This document shows, piece after piece, positions 19,301 through 28,533 of a stretch of DNA of 53,296 nt (the first letter of the stretch is position 1; every line of letters starts with the position of its first letter). The translations under genes were made by a program, and so were the position numbers. Under the pieces are notes generated by a model. The model saw only the letters and a list, made by a program, of their open reading frames with translations, was not told where the DNA came from and made no database searches. The stretch comes from Niabella sp. GTDB lineage: Bacteria; Bacteroidota; Bacteroidia; Chitinophagales; Chitinophagaceae. The DNA is taken from the NCBI GenBank assembly GCA_027493055.1, contig JAPUDO010000082.1:4573-57868 (forward strand), in the 5' to 3' direction.

Positions 19301-22300
19301 GTGAATACACAATTACGCAATTGGGATGTGCCTGTTAAAAGAATTGCTGGTGTAAGCTCGTTCGGTGTTGGAGGTACCAATGTTCATATCATAGTGGAAG
19401 AATATCCAAAATCTCCCCAAACAAGTACCAGGGATAGCTTTCCACAAATTATCACATGGTCTGCCAGAAGCGAAAACAGCTCCGCGGCCTATGCAGGCAA
19501 GCTTGCAGAATATATTAAAAATAATAAACATCAGCATTTAGCAGATATTGCTTATACTCTACAACATACAAAACAATCTTTTCCTGTAAGGACAGCTTTA
19601 GTTGCCCGGGATACCGATGATCTTTTGCAGCAGCTTTCAAGCCCTTCCAGAATTTCTTTGCATTCATATATCTTAAAAGAAAGAAATAAGCAACTTGTTT
19701 TTGTTTTTCCAGGCCAGGGATCCCAATATGTAAATATGGGTAGGGAGTTATATGATAAAGAACACGTTTATAAAGAAGCTATTGATGAATGTGCCAAAAT
19801 TTTAAACAAAGAATTAGGTGAAGATATAAGGGAAGTGATCTTTACCAGTGAATCTGATGAAGCAGCAGAAAAGCTTAAAAATACTTTTTATACCCAACCT
19901 GCGATTTTTATAACATCTTATGCCCTGGCAAAACTATATTTAAGTTTAGGCCTTGTGCCAGACGCTCTGATCGGGCATAGTGTTGGAGAATTTGTTGCTG
20001 CGCACCTGGCCGGTATTTTCTCTTTACCTGATGTTCTTAAAGTGGTAGCGGCAAGAGCAAGACTTATTAGTGAATTGCCCGGTGGCGCAATGCTTTCTGT
20101 GCGTGCCGGAAAGGATATTGTATTGTCTCTGTTACCTGATTCTTTATCGCTTGCGGCTAATAATGCTCCCAATCTTTGTGTAGTAGCAGGAGACATCAGC
20201 GATGTAGAACATTTTTCTGAATTATTAGCTCAAAAGAATATACCCAATAAACCCCTTCGTACGAGCCATGCTTTCCATTCCTATATGATGAATGCAATGG
20301 TCCAGCCTTTAGAAAAAATTGTTTCGTTATTAAAGCTGGGGATACCTAAAATACCTGTTCTTTCAACGGTTACAGGTAATTGGTTAAAAGACGGTGAGGC
20401 TACGGATCCGGCTTACTGGGCAAAGCATGCACGAAAGACAGTTAATTTCTCTGATGCTATTAATGCTATGGCAGCTGATTTAAACCCTGTTTATCTGGAA
20501 TGTGGCCCTGGAATTACGGCAACTACGCTAATAAAACAGCATAATGGCAAAATTGCTGAAAAAGCATTCAGCTCGATTGATGTGGCTTCCAAAAACCATG
20601 AGGAAATAGCCGTAAAAGAAACGCTAGGCAGGTTATGGACACATGGTATTGAAATAAACTGGTCATTACTCTATAAAGATAATGTTAAGAGCTTGCTTCA
20701 TGATATACCTACTTATGTTTATGACAGAAAGAAACATTGGCTGGATCCTCTAGATACACCATTTGGAATAAATAAAAAAAATAACACTGCAGAGGTCTCA
20801 GAATTTGTAAAAACTGAAATGAAAACGGACATACCCATGAGGAAAGATAAATTAATAATACAGCTAAAAAATATTTTGGAAGAAGCTTCCGGTATTGATA
20901 TTGCAGGTGCTAACCCCCATGCCAACTTCGTAGAGTTGGGACTGGATTCTCTTTTATTAACCCAAATTGCCGCCAGCTTTAAGAAGGAGTTTAAATTTCC
21001 AGTTACTTTCCGCCAATTAAGTGAAGAGTTGGATACATTGGACAAACTGGCTGCTTATCTGGATGCCAATCTGCCTGGTGAGACAGAAAACGTACAACCA
21101 TCTTTACAAACACAGAATACACCCATTAATAATACCCCCATGCCTAATGGAATGGATATGGGGAATACTACTGCCATAGGATTGATATCGCAACAGATTA
21201 GTTTATTGTCGCAACAAATAATGATGTTGCAGTCGGGCACGGGTTTGCAGCCAACTGCAAGTGCTGCCTCATCAGCAACGGCCCCTTCACCTGAAACCAG
21301 GCAGAACAATACTGCAGGGGCTGATATTACTGCCGAAGAGCAGGCAGAGCTGAAAAAGCCTTTTGGAGCTATTGCAAGGATAGAGAAAAAAAGTAATAAC
21401 ATTAACGAAGAACAGGTAGCGTATTTGAATGAACTTATATCAAAATATAATGCTAAAACAGCAGGCAGTAAGAACTATACACAGAAATACCGGGGGCAAA
21501 TGGCTGACCCGCGAGTAGTATCAGGATTTAAGCCCCTTACTAAAGAGATGATATATTCTATTGTAATGAATAAATCCAAAGGATGTTATTTATGGGATAT
21601 AGACGGCAACAAGTATATAGATGCGCTGAACGGATTTGGTTCTAATTTTTTAGGTTACCAGGCGGATGTATTAAAGAATGCACTGATAGAACAGGCTGAG
21701 AAAGGATATGAAGTGGGGCCCCAGCATGAATTGGCAGGACCGGTTTGCTCGTTGGTGTGTGAACTTACCGGCAGCGACAGGGCTGCTTTATGCAATACCG
21801 GGTCAGAGGCCATACTTGGAGCAATGCGTATAGCACGTACCGTTACAAATAGAGATCTGATTGTGGCATTTAGCGGATCGTATCACGGTATTATTGATGA
21901 GGTACTGGTAAGGGGAACTAAAAAACTTAAAACATTTCCTGCAGCATCGGGGATTTTAAGCAGTAACGTACAAAATATGCTAATATTGGATTATGGAACG
22001 GATGAGACGTTGGAAGTTATAAAAGAAAGAAGTAATGATATTGCAGGTATTTTAGTAGAAACAGTACAAAGTCGCAGGCCGGAATTTCAGCCGGTTGAAT
22101 TTTTAAAGAAGCTTAGAAAACTAACTGAAGAAAGATCAATAGCGCTCATTTTTGATGAAGTAATCACTGGTTTCAGATGTCATCCGGGTGGAGTACAGGC
22201 CCTTTTTGGTATAAAGGCGGACCTGGCAACGTATGGAAAAGTAGTGGGCGGCGGACTTTCTATAGGTATTATAGCGGGCAAAAAACAATATATGGATGCT

Positions 22301-22918
22301 TTGGATGGTGGTCCGTGGGAATATGGAAATAATTCTGTGCCAGAGGTAGGCGTTACGTATTTTGCCGGTACTTTTGTAAGGCACCCTCTTGCATTAGCCA
22401 CAGCTTATGCATCTCTGAACTTTATCAAAGAACAGGGTCCGGAACTTCAAACAGGATTAAATAGGGCAACTGCAGATATGGTTAAGCGGCTGAATGATAT
22501 CTGTACAAAATATCAAACCCCATTATATGTGGCTTCTTTCAGTTCTTTGTGGAAAGTAAAGCCAAAAGAGGAGTACCCTTACCAGGAGCTGCTGTTTACA
22601 TTAATGCGTTTAAAAGGGATACATATATGGGATGGATTTCCCTGTTTTCTTACAGCAGCACATACTGCAGAAGATATTAACAGTATCGTAAATACTTTTG
22701 AAGAAAGCATTGCGGAGCTCTGCAATACAGGATTTATTCCGCAGGCAGAAAATGTAATAGCTTCACAAAACGGATCAGGTATAAAGATTATTGACAATTC
22801 AACACCGCCGGTTGCCGGGGCAAGGCTTGGAAAAGATAAAAATGGAAATCCTGCGTGGTTTGTACCGGATGAAAATACCCCGGGTAAATATTTACAAATT
22901 TCTTTGGACGATAAATAA
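16304..22918 (+). CDS. Hybrid NRPS-PKS with aminotransferase: A-PCP-KS-AT-ACP-AMT
   Basis: A 2204-residue megasynthase. Adenylation domain about 10-505 (TSGSTGKPKG at 161-170); pocket residues read by eye against PheA are D206 A207 F210 L249 L272 A274 V296 V304 I305 K497, suggesting a hydrophobic alpha-amino acid. PCP Ser554. Ketosynthase about 608-1035 with Cys781, His917 and His956 all present. Acyltransferase about 1130-1430 with Ser1226 (GHSVGE) and HAFH at 1322-1325, a malonyl-CoA signature. ACP Ser1549. Class III aminotransferase about 1700-2140 with PLP Lys1979 (TYGKVVGGG). No ketoreductase is present, so the aminotransferase should convert the beta-keto group to a beta-amine, as in the MycA/ItuA family. 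The tail (GNPAWFVPDENTPGKY) is the linker normally found before a condensation domain, which starts the next protein 3 nt on. PCP and ACP need a phosphopantetheinyl transferase from elsewhere. Confidence 0.93.
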   Translation: MSNWRLPEYETVTGYIYDAARVFPQNIAVSFNNVSITYRELNRRSNQLADYLLQKGLKPGQSVALVLERSPEIIIALLAILKCGACYVPMDPNYPRDRVIFMAEDAAAQFYITNQKFSGRFAGSVANEILLDTILTDLEKCSEADLPLQNNPEAIAYILYTSGSTGKPKGAMVSHGNLIHFLKGMQEVFNITAQDKFLSVSSISFDASCFDNYLSLIHGAELVLADNETAKSGDLLLKLIADKKASIMLATPVTYKLMLNAGWEDKIDATVLSAGEPLPATLARDLIPRCKSLYNVYGPTETTVICILTQITDHNKITIGKPIEGTPVYFLDENLNPVDAKAVGEIYIGGAGVSKGYLNRPELTSERFVKDPFSTVDNAVMYKSGDLGKLEPDGNISYHGRVDNQVKIRGFRIELGEIEHQLSLQTAVKEAVVIPKENMAGELFLSAYVTLKHQIDRKAHPMLIKGWRTGLHTSLPEFMVPEHFTIMEALPISPNGKIDKSSLPYPSKDRPELLNIFEAPRSDIEKNIAGVWSELLEISPVGTEDNFFELGGNSLLAQKTISSLKEKFHYDIPITKLYQYPTIAGLQRILKGSQPKKVKHRSELKHKGKEDIAIIGMSGRFPGADTIEEYWEVLKNAKETITFFAENEIDPSIPSSVKDDSAYVKARGILKNIGEFDADLFGITPKLAELMDPQQRVFLEVARDLLEKTGKLKQNKDEVTGVFAGCNTNTYFYNNVLHYKDKMENQGYYQTLSVTEKDYLATRTAYHLNLKGPAVSVNSACSTSLLAVAQAVESLRRGQCDAAIAGGVAIHVPVNSGHIYQEGSMLSADGHSRPFDANAKGTVFSDGAGAVLLRRLGDAEADGDTIYAVIKGVGINNDGGEKGSFTSPSTNGQFAAITMAMDDAGVKPSEISYIETHGTATPLGDPIEIEGLRMAFGNPEGKHYCAIGSVKSNIGHLTHAAGAAGLIKTTLSLYYQQLVPSINYTAPNPAIDFENSPFFVNTQLRNWDVPVKRIAGVSSFGVGGTNVHIIVEEYPKSPQTSTRDSFPQIITWSARSENSSAAYAGKLAEYIKNNKHQHLADIAYTLQHTKQSFPVRTALVARDTDDLLQQLSSPSRISLHSYILKERNKQLVFVFPGQGSQYVNMGRELYDKEHVYKEAIDECAKILNKELGEDIREVIFTSESDEAAEKLKNTFYTQPAIFITSYALAKLYLSLGLVPDALIGHSVGEFVAAHLAGIFSLPDVLKVVAARARLISELPGGAMLSVRAGKDIVLSLLPDSLSLAANNAPNLCVVAGDISDVEHFSELLAQKNIPNKPLRTSHAFHSYMMNAMVQPLEKIVSLLKLGIPKIPVLSTVTGNWLKDGEATDPAYWAKHARKTVNFSDAINAMAADLNPVYLECGPGITATTLIKQHNGKIAEKAFSSIDVASKNHEEIAVKETLGRLWTHGIEINWSLLYKDNVKSLLHDIPTYVYDRKKHWLDPLDTPFGINKKNNTAEVSEFVKTEMKTDIPMRKDKLIIQLKNILEEASGIDIAGANPHANFVELGLDSLLLTQIAASFKKEFKFPVTFRQLSEELDTLDKLAAYLDANLPGETENVQPSLQTQNTPINNTPMPNGMDMGNTTAIGLISQQISLLSQQIMMLQSGTGLQPTASAASSATAPSPETRQNNTAGADITAEEQAELKKPFGAIARIEKKSNNINEEQVAYLNELISKYNAKTAGSKNYTQKYRGQMADPRVVSGFKPLTKEMIYSIVMNKSKGCYLWDIDGNKYIDALNGFGSNFLGYQADVLKNALIEQAEKGYEVGPQHELAGPVCSLVCELTGSDRAALCNTGSEAILGAMRIARTVTNRDLIVAFSGSYHGIIDEVLVRGTKKLKTFPAASGILSSNVQNMLILDYGTDETLEVIKERSNDIAGILVETVQSRRPEFQPVEFLKKLRKLTEERSIALIFDEVITGFRCHPGGVQALFGIKADLATYGKVVGGGLSIGIIAGKKQYMDALDGGPWEYGNNSVPEVGVTYFAGTFVRHPLALATAYASLNFIKEQGPELQTGLNRATADMVKRLNDICTKYQTPLYVASFSSLWKVKPKEEYPYQELLFTLMRLKGIHIWDGFPCFLTAAHTAEDINSIVNTFEESIAELCNTGFIPQAENVIASQNGSGIKIIDNSTPPVAGARLGKDKNGNPAWFVPDENTPGKYLQISLDDK

Positions 22919-22921
22919 ACG

Positions 22922-25900
22922 ATGACTGCAGACAATAAGAACAATACGGTAGTAGATTTTGATCCGTTTTCAGGGGATACCATTGAAAAAATTGTTCCGG
23001 CAACGGAACCTCAGAAAGAGATTTTTGCTTCCTGTATTATAGGTGGTAAAGATGCAAATCTGGCTTATAACGAATCCTTATCCTTATTTTTTACAGGAAA
23101 GCTTAACAAGGATGCCCTGCGTAAATCTGTTGCCGAATTAGCATGCCGCCATGAATCTTTAAGAGCCACATTTACCGGGGATGGCTCTAAAATGATCATT
23201 TATGAATCAAGAGCCCTGCAGCTAAATTACCAGGATTTAGAAGCATTAGATACATCAGCTCAGCAACATATATTAGAAAAATATCACAATGACGATACAC
23301 GCCTGGCGTTTGACTTATTTAACGGGCCTCTTATCAGAGCAGTCCTTTTCCGTCTTAATGCCGGAGAACATGTGCTAACGCTTACTGCTCATCATATTAT
23401 TTGTGACGGATGGTCGTTTGGGATTTTGCTGGAAGATTTATCAAAGCTTTATAATGCGCGCTGTTCGGGCCTGTTGTCTCCTGCAAAACCACTGCTGTTC
23501 AGCGACTATATTATACGCTCTCTTCAATATGAACAATCTGAAGAATACCAGGATACACTAAACTATTGGAAAAAAGAATATGAAGGGCAGATACCGGTTT
23601 TTGAAATTCCTCCTGACTTTCCAAGACCTGCTTTAAGAACATATAAAAGCCGCAGAGATGATTTTATACTTGCTGCTGATATTGCCGCATCGGTAAAGAA
23701 GACAGGTGCCAGGTATGGTTGCAGTTTTGTTACTACACTAATGTCTGTATTTGAACTGCTCTTATATAAATATACAGGCAACTCAGATATTGTAATAGGT
23801 TTACCAACGGCGGGGCAGGGAGCTGCTGAAATGTATGATCTGATAGGGCATTGTGTTAATTTTTTACCGCTCAGAAGTAATCCTGATCCTAACCTGACAT
23901 TTGCAGAATACCTGAAAAAACGAAAGTCAAAAACGTTAAAGGATTATGAAAACCAGCAATTCACCTTAGGTACGCTTTTAAAAGAGCTTAAGATAGAAAG
24001 AGACCCTTCGCGCATTCCCCTATCCCCTGTATCTTTTAATATTGATATTGGGATGAACATGCAGGTAAGGTTTGAAGGCATAACGTACAAAATTGTTTAT
24101 AACAAAAGAATAGCCGAAACTTTTGAACTCTTTTTAAATATTACAGATTGCGAGGAAGGCTACGAGTTTCAATGGTCTTATAATACACAGTTATATAAAC
24201 CTTCCACTATAAAGGGGTTGATGGACAAGTATAGCTGTCTTCTTCAGCAAATAGGAGAAAATGCAGAACAAAGGATAGGTGATCTACAGCTTGAAGATAA
24301 GAGTGTATTAGCCGCTTATTGGGAAAACTGGAACAACCAGGCTAAGAAGGACTTATGGAAGGGTACCCTACTGGATAAAATAAATCACTCCTGTATAGTG
24401 CATGCCAATAAAGCTGCCTTGCATTTTAAAGGTGAGGTTGTAAGCTACAGGGAATTAAATGAGCGGTCCAACCAAATGGCGCACTATCTTCTTGCGGCGG
24501 GAGTATCTGCAGGTTCAGTTGTAGGCATAGCTATGGAAAGAAGTGCCGATCTGGTAATATCTATATTAGGAATATTGAAAGCCGGTGGTACATTTGTGCC
24601 GCTTGACCCGCAGTATGCGCCAGAGCGCATTGAATATATGCTGGAAAACTCGGGCGCAGCGTTTTTGCTGACTTCATCGCAGTTTGCCGGGAAATTGCGA
24701 ACCGGGGCCCGGGAAATAAATGTGCAATCATTATATACAGAATTGCAGTCTTATCCGGTAAACCTGCCGGACATTTCCCTTACGCGGGAATCGCTGGTAT
24801 ATATTCTTTATACTTCCGGCTCTACGGGTAAACCCAAAGGAGTAATGATCGCTAACCAGTCACTGGTTAATTACATTAGCTGGGCGGTTGACTATTATCT
24901 TAAAGGAGTGCCGGGCGTGTTCCCGCTTTATACTTCCATTTCATTCGATTTAACCATTACCTCCATTTTTTCACCCCTGGTATCAGGAAGTCTGCTTAAA
25001 ATATATGATGAAGAGGAGCCTGTTGCTCTGCTCGAAAAGATATTTACAGATGACCAGGTTAATGTGATCAAGCTCACACCTTCCCATTTGAAGCTGGTAA
25101 AAGATAGCAATTCTATTCTTCAAAACCTGCCGGGACAGCACCTCACATTAATTGTAGGAGGTGAAGAACTGGAAACTGCATTAGCGAAAGATGTTTACGA
25201 TTTATGCAAGGGTCATGTAACTATATGTAATGAATATGGTCCTACGGAAGCTACGGTAGGATGTATGATCCACGATTTTAATCCTTCAGAGGTACAGCCG
25301 GCAGTATCCATAGGAGTACCTATTGCAAATGCCCGTATTTATTTGTTAGATGAGGCGTTGCACCTGGTACCCAAAGGTATCACAGGTGAAATATATATAG
25401 GTGGTGTTTGCCTGGCAAAGGGGTATTATGGGAATGAATTACTCACCCGTGAACGCTTCCTGGATGATCCGTTTGTACCTGGCGAAAAAATGTATAGAAC
25501 CGGCGATAATGCCATCATGCAGGATAATGACCTTTTATTATTTAAAGGACGTATTGATGACCAGGTAAAACTACGGGGGTATCGCATAGAGCTGGGAGAA
25601 ATAAACTATCATCTGTCTGCTATTGAGGGGATAAAAAATGCCATCACTATTGTAAAAGAAGATAGCCCGGGCAATGGTTACCTGGTATCTTATATCGTAC
25701 TTCAGGAAGGTGCAACTGCTACAGATCAGGTAAAGGAGAAATGGCGCGAAGCGCTGCACAGTAAATTGCCGGATTATATGATCCCTTCCATTTTTATTAT
25801 ACTGGAGGCACTGCCGTTAACGGCAAATGGAAAGGTTGATCACAGGAAATTACCAGTTCCCGAAATAGAGCAGCAAAAATATATTGCTCCACAAACAGAG

Positions 25901-26929
25901 GAGGAGGTTCTATTGGCGCGGATATGGTCAGAAATATTTAACAGGGAGCAGATAGGAGTGCATGATGACTTCTTTAACTTAGGGGGGCATTCAATCATAG
26001 CCATCAAAGCAATGGCAAAAATTGAAGAAGTTACCGGTATAAGATTGCCAATTGCCACGTTATTTGAAGCACCTACCATTAAAGGCCTTGCTAAAAGGAT
26101 AGCCGGAAAAACAGAATCACCTATTAGCCGGGTTTTGATCCCCATAAAAGAAAGCGGTACCAGGTTTCCTATTTATTTAATTCATGGTGGCGCATTTAAT
26201 ATCCTTTTATACAAACAGTTAGCGCCTTTCTTTAGTGAAGATCAGCCTTTGTATGGTATTCAGGCCTTAGGGCTTGACGGGGATCTTACTCATTTAGATA
26301 GTATAGAAAGTATTGCGGCCCGTTATCTTACAGAAGTATTGGAGCAAAATCCGAAGGGCCCTTATATACTTATGGGCTATTCTTATGGTGGTCTTGTAGC
26401 TTATGAAATGGCCAGGCAGCTAACAGCAATGGGAAAAGAAATTAAGATGTTGGGGATATTGGATACAAATGTCAGTGACCGTACTGTTTCCAATGCTGTA
26501 ATATCCAGGTTGTTTTTTAAAATAAAGCACCAGCTAAAGAAAGCTGTATTTATAAGCACTAACCTCTTTAAGCACCCTAAAGATGTAATAAAATACCAGT
26601 GGTTGCTTTTCAACAGGCGATTTAATAAAAGCTATAAGGAAGAAGGGGAGGAACAGATTTATGATTATAACAGTAAAGTAATAGATGCGTATGATAAAGC
26701 GTATATTACTTATGAAATAAAGCCCTCTGATTTGAGCGTACATGTGTTCCGGGTTAAGGAGCGGGTATATTTTATTGATGATTTTACTTACCTGGGATGG
26801 AAAAAATATGCTAAAGGCGGGGTAGCCGTTCATGATATAGGAGGAGATCACAAAACATTTTTATTGCCGCCCAATAACAAGATATTGACAAAAAAAATAC
26901 AGGCTGTGGTAAATGGATTGAAGGCATAA
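22922..26929 (+). CDS. NRPS termination protein: C-A-PCP-TE
   Basis: A 1335-residue second half of the assembly line. Condensation domain about 20-450 with HHIICDG at 157-163. Adenylation domain about 480-975 (TSGSTGKPKG at 631-640). Its pocket, read by eye, is D676 L677 T680 K717 I744 G746 E771 V779 G780 K971, close to the published Asn code. PCP Ser1024 (LGGHS). Type I thioesterase about 1070-1335 with Ser1154 (GYSYGG), Asp1181 and His1310 as the likely triad. It should join the upstream beta-amino intermediate to Asn and release the product by hydrolysis or ring closure. It starts 3 nt after the first protein's stop codon, so the two are co-transcribed. No transporter, resistance gene or MbtH-like gene follows. 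Confidence 0.93.
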   Translation: MTADNKNNTVVDFDPFSGDTIEKIVPATEPQKEIFASCIIGGKDANLAYNESLSLFFTGKLNKDALRKSVAELACRHESLRATFTGDGSKMIIYESRALQLNYQDLEALDTSAQQHILEKYHNDDTRLAFDLFNGPLIRAVLFRLNAGEHVLTLTAHHIICDGWSFGILLEDLSKLYNARCSGLLSPAKPLLFSDYIIRSLQYEQSEEYQDTLNYWKKEYEGQIPVFEIPPDFPRPALRTYKSRRDDFILAADIAASVKKTGARYGCSFVTTLMSVFELLLYKYTGNSDIVIGLPTAGQGAAEMYDLIGHCVNFLPLRSNPDPNLTFAEYLKKRKSKTLKDYENQQFTLGTLLKELKIERDPSRIPLSPVSFNIDIGMNMQVRFEGITYKIVYNKRIAETFELFLNITDCEEGYEFQWSYNTQLYKPSTIKGLMDKYSCLLQQIGENAEQRIGDLQLEDKSVLAAYWENWNNQAKKDLWKGTLLDKINHSCIVHANKAALHFKGEVVSYRELNERSNQMAHYLLAAGVSAGSVVGIAMERSADLVISILGILKAGGTFVPLDPQYAPERIEYMLENSGAAFLLTSSQFAGKLRTGAREINVQSLYTELQSYPVNLPDISLTRESLVYILYTSGSTGKPKGVMIANQSLVNYISWAVDYYLKGVPGVFPLYTSISFDLTITSIFSPLVSGSLLKIYDEEEPVALLEKIFTDDQVNVIKLTPSHLKLVKDSNSILQNLPGQHLTLIVGGEELETALAKDVYDLCKGHVTICNEYGPTEATVGCMIHDFNPSEVQPAVSIGVPIANARIYLLDEALHLVPKGITGEIYIGGVCLAKGYYGNELLTRERFLDDPFVPGEKMYRTGDNAIMQDNDLLLFKGRIDDQVKLRGYRIELGEINYHLSAIEGIKNAITIVKEDSPGNGYLVSYIVLQEGATATDQVKEKWREALHSKLPDYMIPSIFIILEALPLTANGKVDHRKLPVPEIEQQKYIAPQTEEEVLLARIWSEIFNREQIGVHDDFFNLGGHSIIAIKAMAKIEEVTGIRLPIATLFEAPTIKGLAKRIAGKTESPISRVLIPIKESGTRFPIYLIHGGAFNILLYKQLAPFFSEDQPLYGIQALGLDGDLTHLDSIESIAARYLTEVLEQNPKGPYILMGYSYGGLVAYEMARQLTAMGKEIKMLGILDTNVSDRTVSNAVISRLFFKIKHQLKKAVFISTNLFKHPKDVIKYQWLLFNRRFNKSYKEEGEEQIYDYNSKVIDAYDKAYITYEIKPSDLSVHVFRVKERVYFIDDFTYLGWKKYAKGGVAVHDIGGDHKTFLLPPNNKILTKKIQAVVNGLKA

Positions 26930-27064
26930 ATTTCCTGGTAATAGTTTTAATCCTGTAATTTGTACATTTCATGGAGAGAGAGAGGATATTCATCTAAATA
27001 TTTAGCTATTTTATGATATTATACCTAATTTTACCAACTTAGAAAGTCTAACAAACTGTATTTT

Positions 27065-27460
27065 ATGAAGAAAACAATTCTGATAGTGGATGATGAGCCT
27101 ACAATACTTAAGCTGTTGGAATTTGTTTTATCTAAAGATTATGAAGTTATTTTAAAAACTAATGGTTATGAAGCTATTCAGTGGCTCGAAGGAAGCAATA
27201 AACCAGATCTGATCATCCTTGATATCAATATGCCCTATTTTAATGGCCCTGAATTTCTTAAATCTATAAAAATCAGTGGTTTATTTTCTAATATTCCAGT
27301 TATTGTATTAACAGGGGATAGTGATACCAAAAAGATCAGGCAGGAATTAAGCTTTCCTGTAAATGAAATCATCCATAAACCTTTTAATCCTACCAAATTG
27401 AAAGATGCAGTCAAATATTTACTTACCGAAAACGCAAAATTTACCACATCTGAAAACTAA
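27065..27460 (+). CDS. Stand-alone response regulator (CheY-like receiver)
   Basis: A 131-residue single receiver domain with no output domain. The acidic pair Asp9-Asp10, the phosphorylation site Asp53 (LIILDINMP), Thr83 and Lys105 (HKPFNP) are all present, so it should be phosphorylatable. It lies 135 nt after the NRPS gene and its end overlaps the next frame by 56 nt. The next gene encodes a sugar transferase that carries its own receiver-like domain, which suggests that phosphorylation controls the first step of polysaccharide synthesis. No histidine kinase is in the window. No clear promoter was seen in the 135-nt gap. Confidence 0.93.
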   Translation: MKKTILIVDDEPTILKLLEFVLSKDYEVILKTNGYEAIQWLEGSNKPDLIILDINMPYFNGPEFLKSIKISGLFSNIPVIVLTGDSDTKKIRQELSFPVNEIIHKPFNPTKLKDAVKYLLTENAKFTTSEN

Positions 27461-28523
27461 TGGCTTCAGTAGCACCATTGGTATAGCCTATATCGGGAAC
27501 GATTTTTTTGATGAAGTTGTTGCTGACGCTGCGCTGCTTGCTGATTACTGGTTGAAACGGTTTAATGATTTAGCCGGTTTCCAGGATTATCTTTCAACAG
27601 CTTCCATCAGCGATATCCCTTATGTGCTCCTGGTTGAAGCGCACAGTGAAAGCAGGGTATTCCAGGAGGTTATGGCAATAAGAGAAAGAGCCATTACTTC
27701 GGGCATTATCATTATTTTGCTGACATCAATAAATAAAACTGAGCTGCAGCAAAAAGCATTGGAGGCAAAGGCAAATGATATATACTTCAGGCCATTTAAT
27801 TCCTATCTTATCTTTGAACGGATCAATTTCCTGATAAAATTTAAATTGCTCAGGCCCAACGAAGATCAGGATAAATTTTCAACCCAGATCCTGGAGTATA
27901 AAATTCCTTTGGCAAAACGCCTTTTTGATATTATGGTCTCTTCGCTGGTATTAGTACTGTTATTGCCGTTTTTTATTTTAATTGCGATAATTATAAAGTT
28001 AGAAAGCAAGGGGCCTGTAATATATAAAAGTAAACGGGCTGGTACGGGATATAAGATCTTCGATTTTTACAAGTTTCGTTCAATGGTAAACGATGCTGAT
28101 AAAAAGCTGGAAAAGTTAAGTAAAACCAGTAATCAATATGCAGGCAGCGAAACGCCTGCTGCATTTGTTAAAATACAAAATGACCCCCGTATTACACGGT
28201 TTGGAAATTTTCTCAGGAAAACAAGTATTGATGAATTGCCTCAGTTTTTTAATGTGCTGAAAGGAGATATGTCCATAGTAGGTAACAGGCCATTACCTCT
28301 TTATGAAGCAGAATTATTAACATCAGACCAGTTTGCAATGCGGTTTTTAGGTCCGGCTGGAATAACAGGGTTATGGCAAATAACCAAGCGTGGGTTAGCC
28401 AACATGTCGGATGACGAGAGAAAAGAGCTGGATAATACCTATGCCAAAAGCAGCTCATTTTTGATGGATTGTAAGATCATGTTAAAAACAATACCAGCAA
28501 TGTTGCAAAAAGAAAAAGTTTAA
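27405..28523 (+). CDS. Initiating sugar transferase with an N-terminal pseudo-receiver domain
   Basis: A 372-residue fusion. Residues about 25-145 have the alpha/beta pattern of a receiver domain, but the phospho-acceptor position in PYVLLVEAH is Glu/Ala and the conserved Lys is Arg129 (YFRPFN). It therefore looks unable to be phosphorylated. Residues 168-372 are a bacterial sugar transferase (WcaJ/ExoY type): a membrane helix at 175-197, then KSKRAGTGYKIFDFYKFRSM, DPRITRFGNFLRKTSIDELPQ and GDMSIVGNRPLP. This part should move a sugar 1-phosphate to undecaprenyl phosphate, starting repeat-unit synthesis. The assumed ATG lies inside the response regulator gene; the true start may be slightly downstream. 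Confidence 0.88.
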   Translation: MQSNIYLPKTQNLPHLKTNGFSSTIGIAYIGNDFFDEVVADAALLADYWLKRFNDLAGFQDYLSTASISDIPYVLLVEAHSESRVFQEVMAIRERAITSGIIIILLTSINKTELQQKALEAKANDIYFRPFNSYLIFERINFLIKFKLLRPNEDQDKFSTQILEYKIPLAKRLFDIMVSSLVLVLLLPFFILIAIIIKLESKGPVIYKSKRAGTGYKIFDFYKFRSMVNDADKKLEKLSKTSNQYAGSETPAAFVKIQNDPRITRFGNFLRKTSIDELPQFFNVLKGDMSIVGNRPLPLYEAELLTSDQFAMRFLGPAGITGLWQITKRGLANMSDDERKELDNTYAKSSSFLMDCKIMLKTIPAMLQKEKV

Positions 28524-28533
28524 ATACACAAGG

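Noticed and set aside
19313-23003. Several antisense frames of 70-134 codons within the NRPS-PKS genes
   Set aside because: All lie opposite well-supported domains and show no domain of their own.
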